From an uncultured Acetobacteraceae bacterium (GTDB lineage: Bacteria > Pseudomonadota > Alphaproteobacteria > Acetobacterales > Acetobacteraceae), in contig CAIVPZ010000172.1 in assembly GCA_903907955.1 (NCBI GenBank), forward strand, positions 31,464-95,463: a stretch of 64,000 bases of DNA, in the 5' to 3' direction. The first letter of the stretch is position 1; every line of letters begins with the position of its first letter. Of the stretch, positions 43,269 through 51,897 are shown one piece after another. Below the pieces are notes generated by a model that was given only the letters and a program-made list of their open reading frames with translations, had not been told where the DNA came from and searched no databases. Position numbers and translations under genes: made by a program.

Positions 43269-44204
43269 CTAATAGCCGAAGCGGCGGCACATCTCCGCCG
43301 CCACCACCCCGGTGTCGTCCAGCGGCTCGACCGGCCAGTGCTCGAACCGCCCGGCGAAGGGGCGGACGCGCCCGTCATCGGTCAGGCCGCGGGTGAACAG
43401 GCCGATCCGCCGCGACCGGCCGGGCAATGCTGCCAGCAGCACCGGCGCGGCGGTCGCCACCGCCTCGGACACCATCGACACCGAGTCGCCGGTCACCACG
43501 ATGGCATCGGCCAGCGCCAGCAGCCCGAAATACGGGTTGTCGCCCGCCATGTCCCACACCCAGGCGCCGAGCGGGTCCAACTGTTCATGCAGCATCGCCC
43601 GCACCGCCGGGTCGGTGCGCCGCGACGGGGTCAGCGCCACCCCCACCCGGTCCCGGCGCATCATCTCCGCCAGCTGGCCGGCGAGGGTTGCGCCCACCGC
43701 CGCGTCCAGTTTGAACCGCCCGTTGCTGCCGCCGACCAGCACCGCCACCAGCGGCCGCGGCAGTGCCGCCAGCCGCGCCTGCCACGCCGCCGCCGCCGCC
43801 GCCAGCCGCGCCGGGGTAACCCGGTGCAGCGCGGTGCGCGCGACCAGGACGTTCGGGCCGGTCAGTTCATCATGCCGCGCCGCCACCACCAGATCAAAAC
43901 GCCGCGGCGCCATGCGCGGATGCTGCACGATCACCACCCGCATGCGCCTGGTCAGCGCCGCCAGCACGGCCGCCGACTTGCCGCCGCAGCCGATCGCCAG
44001 TTCCGGCCACGGCGGCGCCAGCGCCGCCGGCTCGATCGCCGCCAGCGGACGCGGCCAGTACGCCGCCGGCACGCGCCCCCACAGGCCACGCGGACGCAGC
44101 ACGCGCGTTTCCGGCGACAGCCCGGCCGCCTCGGCGAGGCCGAGCGCCTGGGTGCGCAGGCCGGCGAAGTCTTCGGTGATAATCCAGGCGGAAGACGGCA
44201 ACAT
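43269..44204 (-). CDS. ELM1-like protein (mitochondrial fission ELM1 / GT-B-like family)
   Basis: 311 aa. Matches the ELM1 pattern: W-I-I-T-E-D-F-A-G-L-R-T-Q-A-L-G-L-A-E near the N-terminus, I-G-C-G-G-K-S-A near 71, Q-H-P-R-M near 94, V-G-G-S-N-G-R-F near 157 and T-G-D-S-V-S-M-V-S-E-A near 238, then C-terminal P-L-D-D-T. Bacterial members have a GT-B-like fold and are suspected to act on surface glycans, but no reaction is proven. Cytoplasmic. Confidence 0.75.
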   Translation of the reverse strand: MLPSSAWIITEDFAGLRTQALGLAEAAGLSPETRVLRPRGLWGRVPAAYWPRPLAAIEPAALAPPWPELAIGCGGKSAAVLAALTRRMRVVIVQHPRMAPRRFDLVVAARHDELTGPNVLVARTALHRVTPARLAAAAAAWQARLAALPRPLVAVLVGGSNGRFKLDAAVGATLAGQLAEMMRRDRVGVALTPSRRTDPAVRAMLHEQLDPLGAWVWDMAGDNPYFGLLALADAIVVTGDSVSMVSEAVATAAPVLLAALPGRSRRIGLFTRGLTDDGRVRPFAGRFEHWPVEPLDDTGVVAAEMCRRFGY

Positions 44205-44250
44205 GCGCTGCTATTGGCCGGCGCCGCGGCGCAGGTCAATCAAGGGACAC

Positions 44251-44280
44251 AAGGCCAGGGGGCCGCGCCCTGGTTGCTAA
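44251..44280. repeat. short member of the modular palindromic repeat family
   Basis: AAGGCCAGGGGGCCGCGCCC followed by TGGTTGCTAAG. The outer stem is CCAGGG / CCCTGG with a GC-rich centre. It carries the same AAGGCCAGGG lead-in as the other copies and ends on the stop codon of the minus-strand gene at 44277. Confidence 0.6.
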
Positions 44281-46043
44281 GCCCGCGCCGCAACCCGGCG
44301 CACCTTCGCCGCCGCCCCGCGCGCCGCCTCGGTCACCTGGAACATCTCCAGGTCATCCACATCGGCAGCGCTCACCGCGGTCAGCGCCGTATCCGTGTAG
44401 GCGCGCGCCTGCGGGTCGCGCTTGATGGCGCGCCGCACCTTCGCCATGCGCCAGACCATGCGGGCGATCCGCGCGTGCTTGACCACCAGGCCGCCCAGGT
44501 ATTTCGGCCAGAACAGCAGCGCCGGCTCGACCGGCAGGCCGGGCCGCCGCTCGGTGCGCACCTTCCGGCGCAGATAGCCGCCCTCCAGCGGGTGCAGCTT
44601 CTCGATGGTCACGCAGCCCCAGAACCACATCAGCAGGAACATCATCTTGCCGGGGCTGATGCCGGTGGCCACCGCCCGGCGCATCACCGTGGTCATGTGT
44701 TCGGGCGTGTAATAGGTTTCCCAGGCGAGCCGGTAGGCCCGCTCCCATTCCGCGCGGCTCATGCGCGGATGGCCGGTCACCACGTGTTCCAGGTCGTACT
44801 TGTTGATGTCGGGGTCCATCCAGGCCCCCGCCGCATGCAGGCGCTTGTGGTCCTCCGACCCCGGCAACGGCGTCAGGCAGAAGAACTCCAGCAGGTCGAG
44901 CGGCAACTCGCGCTGGATGATGCCGATGTCGCGGACGATGGTCTCCGGCGTGTCGTTCGGGAAGCCGAGGATGTAGCCGGCATAGGTGAAGCAGCGCTGC
45001 GCCTTCCAGGCCAGCAGCATCTCCCGGTATTCGGCGATGCGGTTCTGCTTCTTGTTCGCCCCCTGCAGGCTTTCCGGGTTGATGTTCTCCAGCCCGAGAA
45101 ACACCCGCGTCACCCCGGCACGCGCCGCCTTCTCGATGAAGTTGGGAACGCGGTGGCACAGCGTATCGACCTGGATGACGAAGCGGAAGAACAGCCCCTC
45201 GCTCTCGCGCATGGCGATCAGCCGGTCGAGGATCGCCTCCCAGTTCTTGTTGCGCGCCAGGTTGTCGTCGGTGATGAAGAAGTGATCGACGCCCTGGGCG
45301 AGGTTGCAGCGGATGATCGCCTCGATGTCGTCGGCGGTGCGGTAGCGCGATTTGCGGCCCTGCACGTTGATGATGGTGCAAAAGCTGCACTGGAACGGGC
45401 AGCCGCGCCCGGCATCGAAGCTGGTCAGCCGCCCGCCGGTGCGGCGGACATGCTCGGCCGGCAGCATCGGCGGCGGTGATCCTTCCAGCGCCGGCAGGTC
45501 GCCGATGTAGTTGTACAGCGGGCGCAGCGTGCCGGCGGCGGCATCCTGCAGCACCTGGTCGAGTCGCCCCCCCTCGGCCTCGCCGGCAAACAGTGCCACG
45601 CCGAGCGCCTGCGCCTGCTTCAGTTCGTCCGGCAGTTCCGGCAGCATGGCGAGGCAGCCCGACACATGGAAGCCGCCGATGCACACCTGCACCCCGGCCG
45701 CCCGCATGCGCCGGGCGATGTCCATCGCGCGCGGAAACTGGTTGGACTGCACGCCGACGATGCCCACCATGCCCAGCCCGCCGCCCTGCGTGATGGCGCG
45801 GGCGATCCGCTCGGGGCGGATGCGGGTGTTGGTTTCATCGAAGGTGGCGATGTCGATATCGACATCCTCGCCCAGCACCCGCCGGTCGCGGCAATCGGCA
45901 GCCAGGCCGTACAGGGCCGCCAGCGTATTGGAGGGAATGGCCGAGCGCAGCCATTGGATCACGTAGCCGTCATCGTCGTAGTGCGACGGCTTGATCAGGA
46001 ACAACCGGAACGTGCGCCGTGCCGGCGTCGCGTGGTGCAGCAT
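44277..46043 (-). CDS. B12-binding-domain radical SAM protein
   Basis: 588 aa. N-terminal cobalamin-binding-like domain (about 20-190), then the radical SAM core with the 4Fe-4S motif C-P-F-Q-C-S-F-C near 225-232. The core also has F-I-T-D-D-N-L-A-R, F-L-G-L-E-N-I-N-P-E and Y-I-L-G-F-P-N-D-T. A C-terminal extension of 200 residues includes hydrophobic M-M-F-L-L-M-W-F-W. Many relatives methylate or remodel hopanoids, lipids or antibiotics, but the substrate here is unknown. ELM1-like gene downstream, histidine phosphatase upstream. Confidence 0.85.
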   Translation of the reverse strand: MLHHATPARRTFRLFLIKPSHYDDDGYVIQWLRSAIPSNTLAALYGLAADCRDRRVLGEDVDIDIATFDETNTRIRPERIARAITQGGGLGMVGIVGVQSNQFPRAMDIARRMRAAGVQVCIGGFHVSGCLAMLPELPDELKQAQALGVALFAGEAEGGRLDQVLQDAAAGTLRPLYNYIGDLPALEGSPPPMLPAEHVRRTGGRLTSFDAGRGCPFQCSFCTIINVQGRKSRYRTADDIEAIIRCNLAQGVDHFFITDDNLARNKNWEAILDRLIAMRESEGLFFRFVIQVDTLCHRVPNFIEKAARAGVTRVFLGLENINPESLQGANKKQNRIAEYREMLLAWKAQRCFTYAGYILGFPNDTPETIVRDIGIIQRELPLDLLEFFCLTPLPGSEDHKRLHAAGAWMDPDINKYDLEHVVTGHPRMSRAEWERAYRLAWETYYTPEHMTTVMRRAVATGISPGKMMFLLMWFWGCVTIEKLHPLEGGYLRRKVRTERRPGLPVEPALLFWPKYLGGLVVKHARIARMVWRMAKVRRAIKRDPQARAYTDTALTAVSAADVDDLEMFQVTEAARGAAAKVRRVAARA

Positions 46044-46073
46044 CGAGCGGAATCCCCAAAACCGGCCACCAGT

Positions 46074-46712
46074 CTAGCCAATTCCGTCGGGAAATATCCA
46101 CTCGTTCACGCTCACCACCCGCCAGCCCGCCGGATGGCGTTCCAGCCGGGTGAGCGACAGATTCTCAACAGCCAGGTGCAGCGCGTTGTCGGCCGTGATG
46201 TGCAGCGCGTGCGCCACCGCCGCCCGGATGGCACCGCCATGGCTCACCGCCACCACGTCGCCGCCGGCCTGCGCACGGGCCAGCCGCTCCAGCGCCGCGC
46301 CGACCCGCCCCACCACATCGGCCATGCTCTCGCCGCCCGGTGGACGCTCCTCGGCGGCGAGCGGCCAGAAGGCGTGCGCCGGCCGGGTCAGCCGGGGCGG
46401 CAACGCCGCATGCGCCAGCCCCTGCCATGCGCCCAGGTCCTGCTCGATCAGGCCGGGTTCCACCCCCAGCGGAACGGACGCATAACCGGCGCGGAAGATC
46501 GCCTCGGCGGTGCGCAGCGTGCGCGACAGCGGCGTCACCACCCAATGCGCCGGGTGCGGCAGGCGCTGCGCCAGCGCACGGTAAACCGGCGCCTGCGCCG
46601 CCAGGCTGTGCGGACACAGCGTCACGTCGTTCAGGCCGTACAGGGTGGCGCGCGCGTTTTCCTCCACCACGGCGTGGCGGACCAGCCAGATGCGGGTTTC
46701 CGTCACCGTCAT
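46074..46712 (-). CDS. histidine phosphatase (phosphoglycerate-mutase-like)
   Basis: 212 aa from ATG 46712, overlapping the permease stop by four bases. L-V-R-H-A near the N-terminus is a variant of the R-H-G catalytic motif with Ala in place of Gly. The second catalytic His is in V-S-H-G-G-A-I-R near 155. S-R-T-L-R-T-A-E and G-x-W-Q-G-L complete the family. Removes phosphate from an unknown small molecule; alpha-ribazole phosphatase and broad phosphatases look alike. Last gene of an ABC transporter operon. Confidence 0.82.
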   Translation of the reverse strand: MTVTETRIWLVRHAVVEENARATLYGLNDVTLCPHSLAAQAPVYRALAQRLPHPAHWVVTPLSRTLRTAEAIFRAGYASVPLGVEPGLIEQDLGAWQGLAHAALPPRLTRPAHAFWPLAAEERPPGGESMADVVGRVGAALERLARAQAGGDVVAVSHGGAIRAAVAHALHITADNALHLAVENLSLTRLERHPAGWRVVSVNEWIFPDGIG

Positions 46713-47524
46713 TCCCCCATCGTCAGCAGCGCGCCCCGCTCGCGCGCGGCGCGGAACTGGGCCATGAACAGCAGGGCGGCGGCGCCCAGCCATGCCGCAT
46801 TCAGCCCGCACGCCCAGGCCATGTGCCCCCAGGCGATGGTGCCGTGCTCGAGCAGCGCGCGCAGCCCCTCGAACACATGTGCCGCCGGCAGCGCCAGCGC
46901 CAGCGGGCGCACCGCCGCCGGCAGCACGGAGACCGGGTAGTACACCGCCGAGAACGGCGTCAGCGCGAACAGCACCGACCAGGCCAGCGCCTCCGCCCCG
47001 GCACCGTGGCGCAGGATCAGGCTGACCACGCCGAGCGACACCCACCAGCCCATCGCCATCAGGTTGAGCGCGAACAGGATCAGCACCGGCCCGAGTGCGA
47101 ACAGGTTGTAGGTATACAGTACCCAGGCCAGCAGCACCGCCGGCAGCACGCCGATCAGCATGCGCACCACCGATATCGCGACCAGCGCCGCCAGCAGCTC
47201 CCAGGGCCGCAGGGGGCTCACGAACACATGGCCCAGGTTGCGCGACCAGACCTCCTCGAGGAACGAGATCGCCACCCCCATCTGGCTGCGCAGCGTGATC
47301 TCCCACAGCAGCACGCCGCCGAGCAGCATGCCGGACAGCACCGCCGCGGTGCTGCCCACCCGGCTGGCGAAGAAGCTGGCGGTAAAGCCCCAGATCAGGA
47401 TGGTCAGCGTCGGCCAGTAGGCCAGTTCCAGCAGCCGCGGCCAGGACCGCCGGTAGAGCACCAGGTGGCGGTACAGCAGCCCCCAGATGCGCCGCGCCGA
47501 CTGGCGGATCATCGGGCGGATCAT
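46709..47524 (-). CDS. ABC-2 type exporter permease
   Basis: 271 aa from ATG 47524, which overlaps the ATPase stop (ATGA). Six hydrophobic segments in the ABC-2 arrangement. The N-terminal part has an R-S-W-P-R-L-L-E-L amphipathic stretch before helix 1. Upstream frame extension overlaps the ATPase gene and is not used. Together with the ATPase it forms an exporter of the DrrAB/NodIJ type; the cargo is unknown. Confidence 0.85.
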   Translation of the reverse strand: MIRPMIRQSARRIWGLLYRHLVLYRRSWPRLLELAYWPTLTILIWGFTASFFASRVGSTAAVLSGMLLGGVLLWEITLRSQMGVAISFLEEVWSRNLGHVFVSPLRPWELLAALVAISVVRMLIGVLPAVLLAWVLYTYNLFALGPVLILFALNLMAMGWWVSLGVVSLILRHGAGAEALAWSVLFALTPFSAVYYPVSVLPAAVRPLALALPAAHVFEGLRALLEHGTIAWGHMAWACGLNAAWLGAAALLFMAQFRAARERGALLTMGE

Positions 47525-48261
47525 GTCACCGTCTCCCGCACCCGGTCGCGGGCGATGTCGAGGAAAACCTCCTCCAGATCGTCGCGCCCGTAGCGCGCCA
47601 GCAGCTCCGCCGGGCTGCCGCGATCGACGATGCGGCCGCGCTTCATCACCAGCACGTGGCTGCACAGCCGCTCCACCTCGGCCATGTTGTGCGAGGCCAG
47701 CAGGATGGTGCAGCCGCTCTCGGCCCGGTAGCGTTCCAGCCAGCTGCGCACCCAGTCGCCGGTATCCGGGTCGAGGCTGGCGGTGGGCTCGTCGAGCAGC
47801 AGCACCGCCGGCCGGTTGATCAGCGACTTGGCCAGCGCCACCCGCGTCTTCTGCCCGGCCGAGAGCTGGCCGGCCGGGCGATCCAGCAGGTCGGTCAGGT
47901 CCAGCTCGGCGGCCAGTTCGGCGATCCGCCGCCCGGTATGGGGCACGTCATACAGGTGGGCATAGACGCGCAGGTTCTCGGCCACGCTGAGCCGCTGCGG
48001 CAGCGCCACGTAGGGCGAGGAAAAATTCATCCGCGCCAGCGCGGCAAAACGGTCGCGCGCCATGTCGTGGCCGAGGATGCGGATGTTGCCGGCGGTGGGG
48101 ATCAGCAGGCCGAGCAGCATGGCGATGGTGGTGGTCTTGCCGGCGCCGTTGCCGCCCAGCAACCCGACGGTCTGGCCGGGCGGCACGGCGAAGTCGATGT
48201 CATCGACCGCCAGCGTCATGCCGTAGCGCTTGGTCAGCCCCGTCGCCATGATTGCGTCCAT
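47521..48261 (-). CDS. ABC transporter ATP-binding protein
   Basis: 246 aa. Walker A G-G-N-G-A-G-K-T-T near 35, Q-loop around N-F-S-S-P-Y, signature L-S-A-G-Q-K-T-R near 138, Walker B V-L-L-L-D-E-P-T near 157 and switch His in A-S-H-N near 192. Energises the permease encoded immediately downstream. The signature is LSAGQ rather than LSGGQ. Confidence 0.92.
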   Translation of the reverse strand: MDAIMATGLTKRYGMTLAVDDIDFAVPPGQTVGLLGGNGAGKTTTIAMLLGLLIPTAGNIRILGHDMARDRFAALARMNFSSPYVALPQRLSVAENLRVYAHLYDVPHTGRRIAELAAELDLTDLLDRPAGQLSAGQKTRVALAKSLINRPAVLLLDEPTASLDPDTGDWVRSWLERYRAESGCTILLASHNMAEVERLCSHVLVMKRGRIVDRGSPAELLARYGRDDLEEVFLDIARDRVRETVT

Positions 48262-48324
48262 GCGCCGGGATTAGAGCCGGGCGGCGGGATCGCCAAGCGC
48301 AAGATGGTGAATGGCGCCGGGCGC

Positions 48325-49524
48325 TCAACCGGCGAGCTGGGCACGCGCCGCGGAGGGAGCAGCAGCCCGCCCCTGGTAGAGCAGAATCCCCCTTGCCTGC
48401 CCCCAGGCAAGCGCCGCCACCGAATCGGCCCGGGTCAACACGGTGCTGGCGGCGTCCGGCAGGGCGCGGTCGACATCGAGACCGGCAAGCTCGGGCGAGA
48501 AGCGCAGCGACAGCAGATCGAGCCCGATATGGCGCAGTGGGAACACCGCCACCAGGCCGGCGGTGACCCCGCGCAGCAGCAGCCGGTAGCCGCGGTCGCG
48601 GGCGAAGTCGCGGGCAAACAGGAAGGCGGCCGGGTCGGCCATGATGTCGGCCGGCATCAGGTCGATCACCACCTGGCCGCGCAGCCCCGCCGGCAGGGCG
48701 GCGTCGAAGCGCAGGAACTCGGGCGAGAGAATCGAGGCGACATTCAGGTTCAGGCCGAACGGCCCGGCATTGCGCAGTTCCTGCGGTGCCCCCAGCAGCG
48801 CCAGCATGCGGCGGTCGAGCGTGCGCGTCAGCCGGCGGAACAGCCAGGGATCGGCCCGCACCGCCCGGTCGGGCAGCAGCACCGCGGCGATTTCGACCAC
48901 CGACAGCGCGCGCTTTTCCCAGCGCAGCCGGAAGCCCCGCTCCGGCAGGCGCTCGCAGATCTGGCGGCGGCGCACGAACCGCGCGACATCGGCCTGCACC
49001 AGGGCGTTCTCCAGCCCGGCCAGCGCCGACGGGTCGAGCGGCTCGGTCGGCGCCGACCGGCCCGATGCGCCGGCGCTGCCCAGGGCATCGTCCGTTTGCA
49101 GCAGCAGTGACGCCTGCACCGCCTCCAGCAGGGCCTCGGCCTGCTCGGGCAGGCGGAACGAAAGGGCGAGACTGGCCGGGTCCGGCACGCGCTCCTGCTC
49201 GTCGGCGAACAGGTGCAGCACCGCTTCCAGGCTGGCGCGCAGTGCCGCCGCCGCCTCGCCGCGCCAGACGATGGCGACGTCGCGGTTGGGCAGGCAGAAC
49301 ACCCGCGCCCGGTCGGCCAGGGACAGCGGATCAAGCGCCGAACGCGCCAGCCGAAGATGATGCGGGTGCGCCAGCTCCTCCGGCACGTGCGACAGCCGCA
49401 GCAGCAGCGCCCGGCGGGCGATGCCGGATTCCGCGCATTCGCGCACCAGTGCGCACAGGCTTTCGGCCGCGGCGCGCAGCTTGTCGTCCTCGCTGTCGGG
49501 ACGGCGCAGGGCGAGCGGGCTCAT
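48325..49524 (-). CDS. degenerate GGDEF/EAL-like protein, paralogue A
   Basis: 399 aa. Not a clean family match. The N-terminal part (about 40-120) has L-L-L-R-L-S and R-D-V-A-I-V-W-R, a worn GGDEF-like pattern. The C-terminal half resembles EAL domains: D-P-W-L-F-R-R-L-T-R-T-L-D, then L-N-L-N-V-A-S-I-L-S-P-E-F, where EAL proteins have the N-x-S segment. The E-A-L, D-D and K-x-D catalytic residues are absent, so hydrolysis of cyclic-di-GMP is unlikely. Its start overlaps the stop of paralogue B (ATGA), so the two are co-translated. Possibly a c-di-GMP-binding or scaffolding protein. Confidence 0.6.
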   Translation of the reverse strand: MSPLALRRPDSEDDKLRAAAESLCALVRECAESGIARRALLLRLSHVPEELAHPHHLRLARSALDPLSLADRARVFCLPNRDVAIVWRGEAAAALRASLEAVLHLFADEQERVPDPASLALSFRLPEQAEALLEAVQASLLLQTDDALGSAGASGRSAPTEPLDPSALAGLENALVQADVARFVRRRQICERLPERGFRLRWEKRALSVVEIAAVLLPDRAVRADPWLFRRLTRTLDRRMLALLGAPQELRNAGPFGLNLNVASILSPEFLRFDAALPAGLRGQVVIDLMPADIMADPAAFLFARDFARDRGYRLLLRGVTAGLVAVFPLRHIGLDLLSLRFSPELAGLDVDRALPDAASTVLTRADSVAALAWGQARGILLYQGRAAAPSAARAQLAG

Positions 49525-50993
49525 CGCGCCGCGCGTCCCAGCGACGGGGCGGCGACCGGCGCCGCGGCGAGCGAGGCAAAGTCAACCGGCACCGCAGGAT
49601 CATCCAGCAGGCCGACGGCCCCGCAGCCGGCCCGGCCGGCCGGGCCGGTGGCCGCCGACCGCTCGCCGCACTGGCGCAGCGTGCAACCGGCGGCGTGCGA
49701 ACAGTCCCGCATGCGCGCCGCCGCCAGTATGGCGTCCATATAGCGGCCCTGAAAGCGGCGGACGCCCTGCGCCATGCCCCAGCGCAGCGCCGCCTCGGTC
49801 TCGGCCCGGTGCAGCACCACGCGGTGTACGCCGATCCGTTCCAGCGCGGCGGCCACGAGCTGGTGCTCGTCGGCCGCCAGCTCGCCCAGCCGGGGCGACC
49901 AGTCGAGCTTCACCAGGTCGGGACGCAACGCACAAAGGCGCGCCAGCATGAGCGCCAGATAAGACACGCCGTCGAGCACCAGAGTGAGGCCGGCCTCGGC
50001 CAGCACCTGGCGGGCGCGGCCGAACGCGACGGCGTCGTCGCATGCCTCGACCAGCGTCACCTCGACGCCAAGCGGCGCCCCGAGGCTGCGGCACAGCCCG
50101 GCGAAGCGGGCAAAGGCATCGGAAAGGATGCTGGGTACGGTCAGGTTGATGTGCAGCGGCGCCGCGCCGCGCCCGCCGGGGGCGATGTCCAGCACGCCGC
50201 CGGTGCCGGCGGCATCGGCCAGCCGCGCCAGCATGCGCCGGTCCAGCCGGCCGGCGAGGTGGCGGAACAGGAACGGGTCGGCGGCCGCCTGCCCACCGGC
50301 GGCGATGCGCGCCTCCAGCGCGGCGATCGAGAAGGTCACCTCGCGGTAGAGCGGCCGCAGCAGCGCTTTGGCGGGGCCGCCGGGATGGCCCGCGGCCACC
50401 AGCACGCCGGTCTGGCGCCGCATCAGGTCGCCGATCACCGGCCCCTCGGCAATCGCCGCGAGGGCATCCACCACGCCGGTCTGCGCCGCCACCCCCGGAC
50501 CGGCCGACACCGGCGGAATCACCGTCCGGCCGCCCTCGGCCAGCCGCTCGGCGGCGTAGGCGGCGAGCGCGGCAAGCGCGTTCTCCAGCCGCCAGACCGT
50601 GGTGACTCGGCCCGGATCAGGCAGGTCGACCCGCAGCAACCGGGCCAGGGTATCCGGCAGGGTGGCGGGATCGGGCGGCGGCGGACCGTGCGGCGGGCGC
50701 GCCGCCAGCGGCTGGCCAGGCTCGACCGCCCGGCAGAGCAACACCAGGTCGCCGTTGCCGAGCACGAACAACTGGCCCTCGTGACGTCGGGCGGTGTCTT
50801 CCATGATGGCGCGGGCGACGCGCCGGTGGTGCGAGCGCGGGCCGGGCGACGGCAGCCGCGAGAGGTGCAGCACCAGCGCCATGCGCCCCTGCGGCGAGCG
50901 GGCGGCCCGGCGAACGGCCTCATGCAGCCCGTCCTCCTCACCGCCGCCGCGAGTCCCGACCGGCCCGGCCTGCCCGGCGCGGTGTTGCAGCAT
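49521..50993 (-). CDS. degenerate GGDEF/EAL-like protein, paralogue B
   Basis: 490 aa from ATG 50993, chosen for GGAAGGAG nine to sixteen bases upstream. Shares order and motifs with paralogue A: L-V-L-H-L-S and G-D-L-V-L-L-C at the N-terminus, D-P-F-L-F-R-H-L-A-G-R-L-D-R-R-M-L, then L-H-I-N-L-T-V-P-S-I-L-S-D-A-F. It keeps D-L-V-K-L-D-W-S, recalling the K-I-D of EAL domains, and a final R-R-F-Q-G-R-Y. The E-A-L Glu is replaced. The last 70 residues hold a Cys cluster (C-S-H-A-A-G-C, then Q-C-G-E). Divergent from a phosphatase. Confidence 0.6.
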   Translation of the reverse strand: MLQHRAGQAGPVGTRGGGEEDGLHEAVRRAARSPQGRMALVLHLSRLPSPGPRSHHRRVARAIMEDTARRHEGQLFVLGNGDLVLLCRAVEPGQPLAARPPHGPPPPDPATLPDTLARLLRVDLPDPGRVTTVWRLENALAALAAYAAERLAEGGRTVIPPVSAGPGVAAQTGVVDALAAIAEGPVIGDLMRRQTGVLVAAGHPGGPAKALLRPLYREVTFSIAALEARIAAGGQAAADPFLFRHLAGRLDRRMLARLADAAGTGGVLDIAPGGRGAAPLHINLTVPSILSDAFARFAGLCRSLGAPLGVEVTLVEACDDAVAFGRARQVLAEAGLTLVLDGVSYLALMLARLCALRPDLVKLDWSPRLGELAADEHQLVAAALERIGVHRVVLHRAETEAALRWGMAQGVRRFQGRYMDAILAAARMRDCSHAAGCTLRQCGERSAATGPAGRAGCGAVGLLDDPAVPVDFASLAAAPVAAPSLGRAAR

Positions 50994-51084
50994 ATGCGCC
51001 CGCTCCTTCCGCAGGCCTGAGAAAGCCCGCGAGTACACCAGCCTGCCTCGAAAGGTGTCGCTACCCGCCCTACATTGCGATGTC

Positions 51085-51807
51085 ATGATTACCCCCACGT
51101 TAGCGCCGGCCTCGCTGCCGGAAGGAATGCGCGTGTACGCGATCGGCGACGTGCACGGCTGTGCCGACCGCCTGCGCGTCCTGCACGGCGAAATCGCCCG
51201 CGACCTCGCCGCCCGGCCGGTGGCCGACGCCCAGGTTGTGCATCTCGGCGACTACGTCGACCGCGGACCGGACAGCGCCGGGGTGGTCGAACTGCTGCTG
51301 CAGCCGTTCCCGCAGGAAGGCGATGGCCCGCGCCCGCTGGTGGTGAACCTGATGGGCAACCACGAGGACATGATGCTGACCGCGCTGGCCGACCCCGACG
51401 CGGTGCCGCACTGGCTCGCCAACGGGGGCGACACGTCGCTGGAAAGCTGGGACGTGCCGCTGCGCGGGCGCGCCCGCGACTGGGTTGCCGCCGTGCCGCC
51501 CCGCCACCTGGCATTGCTGCGCGGCCTGCGGCTGATGCATGCCGCCGGCGGCTATGTGTTCGTGCATGCCGGGCTGCGTCCGCTCACGCCGCTGGCGCAA
51601 CAATCGCGACTCGACATGCTCTGGATTCGGGAGCCGTTCCTCTCGTTCGAGGGGGAACTGCCCGCCGTGGTGGTGCACGGCCATACCCCCAGTCACGATC
51701 CGGTGGTGCGCGGCAACCGGATCGGCATCGACACCGGGGCCTGCATGGGCGGCCGGCTGACCTGCGCCGTGCTGGAAGGCGACCGGCTGGGCTTCCTGCA
51801 AAGCTGA
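51085..51807 (+). CDS. calcineurin-like serine/threonine (metallo)phosphatase
   Basis: 240 aa. Metal-binding motifs of the PPP/metallophosphatase family in order: I-G-D-V-H-G-C (about 19), L-G-D-Y-V-D-R-G-P (about 52), M-G-N-H-E (about 90), V-H-A-G-L (about 157) and V-H-G-H-T-P (about 195). Prokaryotic relatives include PrpA/PrpB-like protein phosphatases and ApaH-like enzymes, so the substrate is not fixed. ATG 51085 is used; ATG 51127 is the nearest alternative. Confidence 0.88.
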   Translation: MITPTLAPASLPEGMRVYAIGDVHGCADRLRVLHGEIARDLAARPVADAQVVHLGDYVDRGPDSAGVVELLLQPFPQEGDGPRPLVVNLMGNHEDMMLTALADPDAVPHWLANGGDTSLESWDVPLRGRARDWVAAVPPRHLALLRGLRLMHAAGGYVFVHAGLRPLTPLAQQSRLDMLWIREPFLSFEGELPAVVVHGHTPSHDPVVRGNRIGIDTGACMGGRLTCAVLEGDRLGFLQS

Positions 51808-51897
51808 GCCGGCGCCCGGTTGTTAACGACAGGTTTGTTACAGTTGCATCGACGGTTCGGCTTGCAAGCGCCCCCCGGTCAGCGCTACGGCATCTGC

